A stretch of 42,843 bases of DNA from an uncultured Bacillota bacterium. GTDB lineage: Bacteria; Bacillota_I; Bacilli_A; RFN20; CAG-826. The notes below the pieces were generated by a model. It was not told the DNA's origin. It saw only the letters and a program-made list of their open reading frames with translations, and ran no database searches. Position 1 is the stretch's first letter. The number at the start of each line of letters is the position of its first letter. Position numbers and translations under genes: made by a program. The stretch spans positions 1-42,843 of the forward strand of contig CAMORJ010000004.1 of the NCBI GenBank assembly GCA_946623775.1, written 5' to 3'. This document shows, piece after piece, positions 17,394 through 26,254 of this stretch.

Positions 17394-19045
17394 GCGGTAA
17401 TGCTTTCGAACCCCGCGTTCCAGTTTGCCGCGAAGTCGATTTCACCAGCGGTCTTTTTCTGATTGAATTCCGCCTGCGTCATGTCCAAATAAAGGGAAGT
17501 CATATTCGCATTGCCTTCGCAAATGTTCGAACCGACTTTCAGCAAAGAGGCTGGGAGTCTTAGTTCTTGCAGGCTCAAGCACCTGCGGAATGCATGGAAT
17601 TCGATATCGACGAGCTGAGTGCAATTGGTGAGGTCCAAGGAAGTCACGCGGAAAGCCATCATGGCGTTTGCGTATACCGCTTTGAGAGTGGTCGGCAGCT
17701 CAACCGAGGTGATTCGTTCGTATTCCGACTCGCCATCGAGATCAAAGTCCACGAGGGAAACGATCGGATAACGGGAGTCAAAAACACCCGACCCAACGAA
17801 ATCGGCGGCCGAGAGGGCGATGCTGCCGTCAACATCGAAATCTTCGAGGCCGTAACCTTTGTATTTGGAATCGTAACGATAGGAGAAACTGTAGTTCCTT
17901 CCGCCTTTGGTTCCGCTGACACTCTTTGTTTTGCTCACGGTTCCGGCATAAAGGGTGACATCTTCGGTGATGGAACTTAAATCGTATGGCTCGCCACTGC
18001 ATCCCGAATTATCAAACCAATCGCCGGTTGCAACCGTGTCGGCGGGCAACCCAGGGACCGTCACCGGCTCAATGGCTTGACCAAAAGCGACGGAATGCTC
18101 GGCCAAAACTGTATCTTGATATTTGAATGTAACCGTCAATGGCTGAGATTTGAATGTGGGAGTCAACGTGCAATCGTATCGGATGTGTTTCGGATCAACC
18201 GCCTTGCCGTTTAACGGACCAGCGGTATAGGTGCCTTCGAAACGATCAAAAACCATGGTCTCACCCGCCCCTGTAACGTAATTCGCGGGAATATAGGTGA
18301 CCTCGGCGTCGTATTCGACGGTTTCATCGGCGTGCCCATCAGTGAAGGAGACAGTAAACGAGTTGTTGGTTCCATCATCCCAATGCGCTTCGAATTTGAC
18401 ATCGCTGACTATCGAATAGTCGCCAGTCTCGGCAAAAGACAATTCTTCCGTAGCACCATCGACGGTGACGTCATATCCAAGAAGGGCATATGTCTTGTAA
18501 TAAGGAGGGTTCACATAGGCGACGTGCTCATAGTCAAAAGGGGTTGCCGGATCGTTCGTCGCATCAATAATAGTGGACCCGTGTATCAGCTTTCCTTCAA
18601 AAAGGGAGACTCCTTGACTTAGGACTTTGACGTTGTAATAGTTGTCGAGCCAATTGAATTTTGCAAACACGCTGCAGGACTCGGTGATTTCGTTCAAATC
18701 GACAAGAGTGTTGTCCGATTTATATCCGATCCATCCATCATATTCGGCATGCTTCCCGACGCGTTCATCTTGTCGCGTGGTCTTATAATCAATGGGATTG
18801 CCGGATCCGTCTTTTTCAACGTTAAGGAGCTTTGCGGCTTTTAAATCGGATTCCTTGCGGACGTATGCATGCCCCAAGTAGGTCGCAGAGCCCTCGACTG
18901 GGTGTTCGTAATCAATCCCTTCGTAGTCGCTGAAAAACTTGACCTCGTAATAATCGTCGCCGAGGCCCCCCGCTGACATGTCGCATCCCGTCAAAGCCAA
19001 AACGGCAAGGATAGGCACAAAAAATAAGCGTTTGGTTTTTCCCAT
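17381..19045 (-). CDS. Lipoprotein with C-terminal leucine-rich-repeat (BspA-like) segment
   Basis: Lipobox VLALTGCD; C-term ITSVELPTTLKAVYANAMMAFRVTSLDLTNCTQLVDIEFHAFRRCLSLQELRLPASLLKVGSNIC resembles LRR_5/BspA repeats; central beta-rich modules. Confidence 0.82.
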   Translation of the reverse strand: MGKTKRLFFVPILAVLALTGCDMSAGGLGDDYYEVKFFSDYEGIDYEHPVEGSATYLGHAYVRKESDLKAAKLLNVEKDGSGNPIDYKTTRQDERVGKHAEYDGWIGYKSDNTLVDLNEITESCSVFAKFNWLDNYYNVKVLSQGVSLFEGKLIHGSTIIDATNDPATPFDYEHVAYVNPPYYKTYALLGYDVTVDGATEELSFAETGDYSIVSDVKFEAHWDDGTNNSFTVSFTDGHADETVEYDAEVTYIPANYVTGAGETMVFDRFEGTYTAGPLNGKAVDPKHIRYDCTLTPTFKSQPLTVTFKYQDTVLAEHSVAFGQAIEPVTVPGLPADTVATGDWFDNSGCSGEPYDLSSITEDVTLYAGTVSKTKSVSGTKGGRNYSFSYRYDSKYKGYGLEDFDVDGSIALSAADFVGSGVFDSRYPIVSLVDFDLDGESEYERITSVELPTTLKAVYANAMMAFRVTSLDLTNCTQLVDIEFHAFRRCLSLQELRLPASLLKVGSNICEGNANMTSLYLDMTQAEFNQKKTAGEIDFAANWNAGFESITAYAS

Positions 19046-19051
19046 GCGTAT

Positions 19052-19057
19052 ATTATG
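19052..19057 (-). promoter_or_regulatory. -10-like hexamer CATAAT, 6 nt before lipoprotein ATG 19045
   Basis: Reverse complement CATAAT-ATACGC-ATG. Confidence 0.55.
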
Positions 19058-19216
19058 CGTGAAAAAGCGGCATTGCGAAAGTGCAAAACATTGGCGCTTA
19101 ACGCGTCCGAAAACGGTCCTGCAACAAAAACTCTTCCGTTTTTTTGAGATTTCGGCTATTCTCTTTGTTGCTCATTGCCATAGGCAAGGGTATATTAGTC
19201 GCTGGTAGGTTTTATT

Positions 19217-19684
19217 ATGAACAAGAAAATGAATCTGATTTTGGGGATTGGCAGCGCCATCATGGCACTCGTCGCGATCTTCGTTATGTTCTCCACCGGT
19301 TTCGGTGCTGACAGGGAATTGCAGTCTCCTCGTGGCAATGTCTTTACCATCATGTTTGGCAGCTCGACCATGAATTACAACGCGGTTCCAGTATTGATCG
19401 TGGGCTTTGTCCTTCTCTGCATTGCCGTTCTCGCCGCGTTGGTCGCTGGATTCCTTCCTGGAAAATCCGGTTCTCTTGGCTTCGTCGTCGTTGCAGTCCT
19501 CTTAATTGCCGCCGCTACGATGTTTGCTTTTGCCCCCGCCGCTTACAAAGCAGCGAACGCTTCAATAATCTCTTCGAACGCCGAAGAAATCACCCTTGGT
19601 CCGGGATGCATCCTCACGATGGTCTTCGGATATCTTGGCGGCGCGCTTTCCCTCTATGGCGCCTACACCAACTTCAAAGCCTAA
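19217..19684 (+). CDS. Small multi-TM membrane protein, uncharacterised
   Basis: 155 aa ORF with four hydrophobic segments; followed by a strong terminator. Confidence 0.8.
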   Translation: MNKKMNLILGIGSAIMALVAIFVMFSTGFGADRELQSPRGNVFTIMFGSSTMNYNAVPVLIVGFVLLCIAVLAALVAGFLPGKSGSLGFVVVAVLLIAAATMFAFAPAAYKAANASIISSNAEEITLGPGCILTMVFGYLGGALSLYGAYTNFKA

Positions 19685-19700
19685 GCAAAATCAATATTGA

Positions 19701-19733
19701 AAACAGCGAACCAGATGGCTCGCTGTTTTTTTG
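19701..19733 (+). terminator. Intrinsic terminator
   Basis: AACAGCGA...TCGCTGTT followed by TTTTTT. Confidence 0.85.
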
Positions 19734-19740
19734 TTTTGGT

Positions 19741-20223
19741 TTATAAGCGATCCTCTAGATATCCTGGAACTTGGTCATAAGGCATCGATAACGCCAACGC
19801 GAGTTCTCCGTAAACGATGGGTTCGGCCCTCGAGACGAACAATCCATCCATGGAATTCAAATGACCATCACGGACCTTACGTTGCTTGGCACCAGCAATG
19901 AGAGGCGCCATCTTGCTGATATCGCCGCTTGCCAAAGCGCTTTCGTATGCAAGCTTGCGAGCTTTCGAATCGACAATATAAAGATCGGTTTTGAAAGAAG
20001 GAAGATTCTTCACAACTTCTTCTGCAGCCTTTCTAGTCAAAGGCATGCGAAGGGAAGAGGGATTGCTTACAGGTACCCTCACGATGTTCGTTTTGCTATC
20101 GCCATAAAGAGGAGACAAAACGTAATATAAATCGCCATTATCATCCCCGGAAAGTGGGGCGATATCTTTTACATAGCAGACTCCGCAACGTAAATGAAAT
20201 ACATAGGAATCTTTAGGAAACAT
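19741..20223 (-). CDS. CarD-like/CdnL-family RNA polymerase-binding regulator
   Basis: MFPKDSYVFHLRCGVCYVKDIAPL...YYVLSPLYGDSKTNIVRVPVSNPSSLRMPLTRKAAEEVV fits the CarD/TRCF-RID N-terminus, followed by a helical C-terminal half. Confidence 0.8.
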   Translation of the reverse strand: MFPKDSYVFHLRCGVCYVKDIAPLSGDDNGDLYYVLSPLYGDSKTNIVRVPVSNPSSLRMPLTRKAAEEVVKNLPSFKTDLYIVDSKARKLAYESALASGDISKMAPLIAGAKQRKVRDGHLNSMDGLFVSRAEPIVYGELALALSMPYDQVPGYLEDRL

Positions 20224-20484
20224 AAAACGATTTACCCCCTTCCTAGGAAAACAACATACGGTTTCCTTTCTTTATTATATCAAAAAAACTGGGTTGTGGT
20301 TTCAAAAAATAACAAAAACTTTTATTGATCCTTTTTCCTATTTATGGACATTATGCTTCAAAAAGCATCGATAAACAAAGAAGAATTCATGAATCATTGT
20401 ACGGTTTTTAGATAAATATTTTTGTCACTGAAAAATAATGAAAATTTCTGAAAAAGTTTCCAAACCATTTCTATTAAGTGCAAT

Positions 20485-20508
20485 GAAAAAAGGACGCAAG
20501 CGTCCTTT
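20485..20508 (-). terminator. Intrinsic terminator downstream of hypB
   Basis: AAAGGACGC-AAG-CGTCCTTT hairpin; minus strand continues with T-run. Confidence 0.8.
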
Positions 20509-20531
20509 GTGATTATTGAAAGCGTTTATCT

Positions 20532-21197
20532 TCAAAAAGCTTGAACTGTTTTCAAAATGAATTCGGCCAGGTCATCCATCCCCTCACCGGTTTTTGCAGA
20601 AATCGGGAAGAAAATTGCATGTGGATTAAGTTTGTTTATTCTCTGTTTAGCTAAATCAACATCAAAATCGAAGACGACTTTGGTGTCCATCTTGGTGAAA
20701 ACAAACGCATCGCCCTTCCTAAACATCAATGGATATTTAAGAGGCTTATCGTCACCCTCTGGAACCGAAAGGATCACCAAGTTCATCGCCGCACCTGTAT
20801 CGAATTCTGCAGGGCAAACAAGATTTCCTATATTCTCAAGGATCAATAGATCCAAATTATCCTGGCCAATCGCGTGAACGGCTTCCGATGTCATTTTTGC
20901 GTCTAAATGGCATTCTCCAGAAGTATTGATTTGAATTGTACGAACGCCGGTCAAATCCTGAACGGTGTGCGCATCCACATCCGCATCCATATCGGCTTCG
21001 ATAACTCCAATGCGAAGTTTATCCTTGAGCATATTGATGAGCTTGACGAGCATGGTCGTTTTTCCTGCTCCAGGCGAAGACATAAGATTGATCAAATAGA
21101 CTTTGTTCGATTTGAGTTCGTTCCTAAGCGCTTCTGCCCTTGAATCATTGTTGGCCAATACGCTCTGTTTGACTTTGATTACACGCATGTCACCCAT
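20532..21197 (-). CDS. hypB: Hydrogenase/urease-type nickel incorporation GTPase HypB
   Basis: NLMSSPGAGKTTML P-loop, VIEADMDADVDAHTVQ, INTSGECHLDAKM, LENIGNLVCPAEFDTGA, FTKMDTK are HypB signatures. GGGAGGTCC Shine-Dalgarno. Confidence 0.93.
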   Translation of the reverse strand: MGDMRVIKVKQSVLANNDSRAEALRNELKSNKVYLINLMSSPGAGKTTMLVKLINMLKDKLRIGVIEADMDADVDAHTVQDLTGVRTIQINTSGECHLDAKMTSEAVHAIGQDNLDLLILENIGNLVCPAEFDTGAAMNLVILSVPEGDDKPLKYPLMFRKGDAFVFTKMDTKVVFDFDVDLAKQRINKLNPHAIFFPISAKTGEGMDDLAEFILKTVQAF

Positions 21198-21486
21198 GTT
21201 TGGACCTCCCGCGTTTATATATATTAGAGGTTCTGAAAACTAAGTCCAACAATCTCTTCAGCCTGCCCTTTCAAAATTGAGCGACCTAGTTTTTAGTACT
21301 AAATCATTTTTAATGTTTTTCATAAATATTTAAGTCTAATAACTTTAGAATATCATTCAAATTCAAATGCATGGGGTCAATATTTTGCTCTCTACGAATC
21401 GTAGAACTGCATTTCTTTAATATTGAAACATCGGTTTAGAGTGACTCTACACACGCCCGCATATTAAATAGACGCGGTAAAAAACC

Positions 21487-22470
21487 ATGGCAGAAAAAGT
21501 AAAGCCTGTTGAAGGCATCAGAAAAAAGAAAGCACTGCGCTATGTCCTGTCGATCGCCGGGACAATAGCAGTCGGAATCGGCGCGGGGTTGCTTGCAGGG
21601 AACTTCCTCAAGCCACCGATAGAAAACGCCACGGCCAATGCTTCGGATTACGCGCTGAGCGAATCCTACTATCAGGAAGCCGACACTGTGTTGAAGAAGG
21701 CAATTCAAAGCGGAACGCCCCTAAACGAGGCAATGACTCCCGACCAATTGCTCAATATAGCATTCCGGAATTTCGGGAAGTTGGATATGACCATGTCAAT
21801 CGGAATCGGCGTCTCGAGTTCCATCGGCGGAATCAAGCAAGAGATTCAATCAGCCGCATATCACGTCGGAGATGTCTATTTCGAGGAATCGAATTCCCTG
21901 GGCGTCGTGAACATCCATGACAGGATGTATCAAGAAGGCGACACAACAACGACTTACTGGGGAGAGAAAGCGGATTACGCGAACCATCCTAAAGAAGTGA
22001 TGAGCAACGCGGATTACGCGAAGAAGATGGGAAGGAAAGTCTCTGAGGGTCTCGTCTATATCGTTTCTCCGAAGACAATCTCCTACGAAACCGACCTCTC
22101 AGGCGACGGAGTGAGCAAAATAGCCAAAACCGAACAGGGTTACCAAGTCGATATAGAAATGGCCACAACCCTATCGCCGTCTGGAAAGACCTTGATGCCG
22201 GGCATCACGAACTACCAAAAGCAAATGAAGAGCATTTCTGGATTGAAGACATACCCGCCATTCCAGTATTGCCACCTCAAGCTCAACGTTGATAAAGAAG
22301 GGAACCTCATCTCCTTCCTGACACACGAAAAATACGATGCGAATATGCCGATTGGCCCAACCGCAATCGAGGCGACCTGCGAAGGAACCCTCTTCACGCA
22401 ATACTTCAGCGGCGGCAAGTACGAAATTCCATCGCTAACAACCCAAATCGATTACGACTCCTACAAATAA
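21487..22470 (+). CDS. Uncharacterised N-terminally membrane-anchored extracytoplasmic protein
   Basis: 327 aa; single N-terminal hydrophobic segment YVLSIAGTIAVGIGAGLLAGNFL; 15 nt upstream of the next gene. Confidence 0.82.
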   Translation: MAEKVKPVEGIRKKKALRYVLSIAGTIAVGIGAGLLAGNFLKPPIENATANASDYALSESYYQEADTVLKKAIQSGTPLNEAMTPDQLLNIAFRNFGKLDMTMSIGIGVSSSIGGIKQEIQSAAYHVGDVYFEESNSLGVVNIHDRMYQEGDTTTTYWGEKADYANHPKEVMSNADYAKKMGRKVSEGLVYIVSPKTISYETDLSGDGVSKIAKTEQGYQVDIEMATTLSPSGKTLMPGITNYQKQMKSISGLKTYPPFQYCHLKLNVDKEGNLISFLTHEKYDANMPIGPTAIEATCEGTLFTQYFSGGKYEIPSLTTQIDYDSYK

Positions 22471-22485
22471 AACGAGGTAACAACC

Positions 22486-25400
22486 ATGATTAAGAAAAAA
22501 CTACTAGTTAATGGACTGATCTTCACATTGGTTTTCGGCGTCGCGGCCGGAGGAACCTATTTCTTGGTCCCGCAGCGCATCATCGAAGGGGAAGGCGGAA
22601 ACGAAATCGGCGATGTCGAGCCCGACGATCCAGCTATCGAAACGGGCATAGAGAGGCTAATGAACTCGACCGTCGCTTCTTTGACAAGCGGAATCGAGGT
22701 GGATTTCAGCAAACTCCGCGTCGATATCGCAGGCAAAGACAACAACCCGCTCTATACGAACCACCTTATCGCGGATGACGCAAACCTAATGTTCTCCATG
22801 GGCGAGCTTTCCGTTCACGGCATCAATCTATCTTTGGAAGCCCCTGTCGCTTACCAGGTCGGGGCCGTGACCAAAAACCGTGGGCTCGACCTCAAATTGA
22901 TCCAAGATAATGTCTACTTTGATATTTATAACGCGGATAACGTGGACAAATGGGATTTTAAATACCACGTCTCCACCGCTACCATCGACGTCCCTGACGC
23001 AGGAGTCGATGAGCATACAGGCGGCACGTTCATCTATGAAATGGGCGAACTCTCCTGGGTCCTCGAAGACATCTTGGACGTTTTGACCGAAGGCGGAGTC
23101 CAAATCAGCCTGCCGTCTCTTTCTTCCTTGATCAAAGGCGATGACGCCGCCGAGCAGGAAGAAAGCCAAGAGGAGCAAGAGGAACAAGAAGAAAAATCCG
23201 GAATCGATCTCGATGCGATCATGGCGTCCATGGATTCCATGCAGGAATACCACCTCGACAACAACGCTTGCCACTACTTCGTTTGGAATCTCGAGATCAG
23301 CGATGAATTGACTTTGCCGCTTGGATTGAAGGCCAACGGGAATTACAACCTTTCCGGAATTGATTTCCCTGCCAAAAACGTCTCGGAGGATTCAACTTCC
23401 TACGCCGCTTTGACGCAAGGCGAATTCCAGTTCCCCAATTCCACCATCTCCATCTCGGTGTCCGCTGATGTTAAGACTTCCAATTCCGAGCTTGTCTGGT
23501 CCATCCCCGACGATGCCGCTTCCTACCGCGATCTCTCCGATTCTCTTGGCCTATTCAAAGGCATCGCCGCTTTGGCAGCCACTCCGAAATTCGGAATCGA
23601 CGGCAACATCTCCATCAACCATCACGTCGAAGGCGAGGATGCGACTGAGACGACCCTTGCCCAAGACGAAATCGATGAGACGGCGAATATCGCATTGAAT
23701 GCCGACGTCGACTTCTCTTCCTATAAGCTCAACGCTCTCTCCGTCGGCTTGGATATCTCCACAGCCGAGGATGAGAACACCGTATACTCCACCGGATTAA
23801 GCGCAAAGATGTTCGGCGACGAGGAAGGCAACGAAGCCTACGTCAACGTCGGAAACGTTTTGAAAGCGCACGCAACCAAATCCACCGTCGACGCCTTGAT
23901 GGGCAAAATCAAAGGCAGCAACGAGAACGACCAGGAAGGCCAAGCCCAAGAGCAAGTCGCCGAAGAGTCCACCTCCGCGCTTCTCGACACCATCAAGAAA
24001 ATCGAATCCATCAACAACATCCTTGATTCCGATATGGTCAAGGGCATCAAGGAAGGCCATTACGAATGGGCCCTCGACTTGCTTGACGTCTTCCGCAACG
24101 ACGACAATCTCATCGAAGTCGTCCTATCCTTCGCGCCGCTTGGCATCGTCGGCAAAGCATCTGTGACCCTCGATGGCCGCGAGAACAAATCGCTTTTGTC
24201 CATCTCCATCGAAGATCTGACCTTTGCTTCTTTGACCGTCAACGCGGATATTGTCCTCACAGACTTCGCCGACGTCACGGTGACCGAAGAAGAGCAATCC
24301 GAATACATCACCATGACCCATTTGGTTGGCACCGTCGACCAAATCGAAGCCTTCACCAACTCCAAGCAAGGCAAACTCGCCATCAACGCTTCCGTCTTGA
24401 AGGAAGGCACCTCCGATGTCGGCGGGCATCTCAAAGGCGTCGAGCTCTCTGGCTCCGCTGCCTTCGATTTGAATGTCAAACAAGCGACCGCGAGCATCAA
24501 GCTCGAAGAATACAACACCTCGTGGCGTCAAGACCACACCGTCAACCTGGATTTGACGTCCACCAACGACGGCGACCTCGACAAAGCCCTGTTCTCTTAT
24601 TCTTCATATAACGAGATCATCGAATCCGACGAGAACAACGACAACCTCTACAACCGCACCAACCCCACCGGCATTGCCAAGGAAGGCTATCAGAATACCG
24701 ATGGCGTCAAAGGCTATCTCTCCTTAACTTCCATCGGCGAGCTCATTGAAAGCCTCACATCTTTCTTCGGCGAGGCCGATCACCGCTTCTCCCGCGTGAT
24801 GAAGTCTCTCCAGAGCGAAACCGAAGTCAGCCTCATGTCCAAATTGACCTCCGGCAATTATTTCGCCATCATCGAGCTTCTCGAAGACGGCATCCTCAAA
24901 GAGGTCAACAAAGCCGGCGACGTCACGACCTTCGTCGTCAAAGGCTCGACATTCGGAATGAATAGCGACATCAGCATCGCGATCGAATTCAATCCCAACG
25001 CCACCGACGAAGAAGGAAACGTGACGGAAGGTGGCATCAAAAACCTCACCATCTCCCTGGCCCTCGGCAAAGAAGAAGGCAAGATGACCAACGTCGAAAT
25101 CACCCTTGGCAGCATCGAAAGCGAATTGGATGAAAACGATAAGCTCTCTTCCTTCGAGCTTGCCGACTTCGAGGCCGAAACCTTGGAATCCGCAGGATTC
25201 GTCGACTACACCTCCATCTTCGATCTCGTCGACTATGCCGTCGGCACCACGATGATCGGCGCCCCCGTCAACGGCGGCGTCTCCACCTTCGCCATTGAGG
25301 CTACGGTCTCGCTTGTCCTCGGCGAATATGTCTTCGACGCTTTGAAAGTCAAAGCCGGCGTTTATGTCCATGGCGCGAAAGTCAAAGCCTACCTCGAACT

Positions 25401-26181
25401 CAATGATCTCCCCGTCGTAAAAGGAATCAACGGACCCGAAGACAGCCATTACTTCCGCTCCTTCGAATATGAAGGAATGAGGGATGTGGCGATGTATTAC
25501 TACGCGGATGGCTTCAATCCCAAGGGATATTACCTCCTCACCCGCGACTCCACCTATGGTCGCCTCGCCCACGTCAAGGATTCCCTCTTCCTCACCGGCG
25601 CAGAATTCAATGAACACCCCGCCGAATATCTCTTGCAGTACCTTATCGGGGTCAATTCCGAATTCTTCAAGGCGGAAGAAGAGCCCGAACAGCCGCAGCA
25701 GCAAACCGAAGAGGCATCTTCCTCCATCATCAAGCACGCAATGCATGCGGAAGACTTCCTCAAGAGCTATCTCTATTCCTTCAATAACGGCAACCCGTCC
25801 TGGGACATCAATATCGACCTCGGCGCAATGCTAGGCTTATCCTTCCTCGGCGTTGCGAACCTCCATCTCGGCGGCACCAGAGTCGCATATGAGAAAGAAG
25901 GCGAAACCGCCTACTTCAAGGGCTTGAATAACCTTTCAGTCGATTTGGGAATCACGCTTGCAGGCAAGCTCAAAGTCTGCTCCGCCTCCGTCGACGCATC
26001 CATCACCAACCTCAGCGATGGCGTCTACACCGATGGCTGGGCATTCTATGAGAATACTTTCCAGACCTACTTCTCAAGCGCCGTCCGCGCCAACGGAATC
26101 GGTGACTACGGTTACCTCAACTACAACACTTCCAACATGGGAGAACTCGGCTACAACCTTTATTGGACCGCCGGCAATTAA
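22486..26181 (+). CDS. Large uncharacterised N-terminally anchored extracytoplasmic protein, paralog A
   Basis: 1231 aa; N-term hydrophobic segment LLVNGLIFTLVFGVAAGGTYFLV; GAGGT Shine-Dalgarno; beta-rich repetitive ectodomain, acidic/Gln-rich linkers; colinear similarity to 26255..29692. Confidence 0.88.
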   Translation: MIKKKLLVNGLIFTLVFGVAAGGTYFLVPQRIIEGEGGNEIGDVEPDDPAIETGIERLMNSTVASLTSGIEVDFSKLRVDIAGKDNNPLYTNHLIADDANLMFSMGELSVHGINLSLEAPVAYQVGAVTKNRGLDLKLIQDNVYFDIYNADNVDKWDFKYHVSTATIDVPDAGVDEHTGGTFIYEMGELSWVLEDILDVLTEGGVQISLPSLSSLIKGDDAAEQEESQEEQEEQEEKSGIDLDAIMASMDSMQEYHLDNNACHYFVWNLEISDELTLPLGLKANGNYNLSGIDFPAKNVSEDSTSYAALTQGEFQFPNSTISISVSADVKTSNSELVWSIPDDAASYRDLSDSLGLFKGIAALAATPKFGIDGNISINHHVEGEDATETTLAQDEIDETANIALNADVDFSSYKLNALSVGLDISTAEDENTVYSTGLSAKMFGDEEGNEAYVNVGNVLKAHATKSTVDALMGKIKGSNENDQEGQAQEQVAEESTSALLDTIKKIESINNILDSDMVKGIKEGHYEWALDLLDVFRNDDNLIEVVLSFAPLGIVGKASVTLDGRENKSLLSISIEDLTFASLTVNADIVLTDFADVTVTEEEQSEYITMTHLVGTVDQIEAFTNSKQGKLAINASVLKEGTSDVGGHLKGVELSGSAAFDLNVKQATASIKLEEYNTSWRQDHTVNLDLTSTNDGDLDKALFSYSSYNEIIESDENNDNLYNRTNPTGIAKEGYQNTDGVKGYLSLTSIGELIESLTSFFGEADHRFSRVMKSLQSETEVSLMSKLTSGNYFAIIELLEDGILKEVNKAGDVTTFVVKGSTFGMNSDISIAIEFNPNATDEEGNVTEGGIKNLTISLALGKEEGKMTNVEITLGSIESELDENDKLSSFELADFEAETLESAGFVDYTSIFDLVDYAVGTTMIGAPVNGGVSTFAIEATVSLVLGEYVFDALKVKAGVYVHGAKVKAYLELNDLPVVKGINGPEDSHYFRSFEYEGMRDVAMYYYADGFNPKGYYLLTRDSTYGRLAHVKDSLFLTGAEFNEHPAEYLLQYLIGVNSEFFKAEEEPEQPQQQTEEASSSIIKHAMHAEDFLKSYLYSFNNGNPSWDINIDLGAMLGLSFLGVANLHLGGTRVAYEKEGETAYFKGLNNLSVDLGITLAGKLKVCSASVDASITNLSDGVYTDGWAFYENTFQTYFSSAVRANGIGDYGYLNYNTSNMGELGYNLYWTAGN

Positions 26182-26190
26182 GCTCTATTT

Positions 26191-26229
26191 CCCCGCAGAA
26201 GCCTTTTAAGATATTGGGTTTCTGCGGGG
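26191..26229 (+). other. Intercistronic hairpin (stability element or partial terminator)
   Basis: CCCCGCAGAA ... TTCTGCGGGG, 10-bp perfect stem; only a weak T tract (CTTTCC) follows. Confidence 0.65.
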
Positions 26230-26254
26230 CTTTCCAAGCGCACGCAAAAAGAAA

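Noticed and set aside
21350-21480. Possible riboswitch upstream of the 327-aa gene (CTACGA/TCGTAG hairpin)
   Set aside because: Only a short hairpin; no recognisable riboswitch consensus and no clear TSS.
24724-25746. 340-aa minus-strand ORF opposite paralog A
   Set aside because: Antisense shadow ORF caused by codon bias in the real plus-strand gene; low-complexity composition, no start signal.
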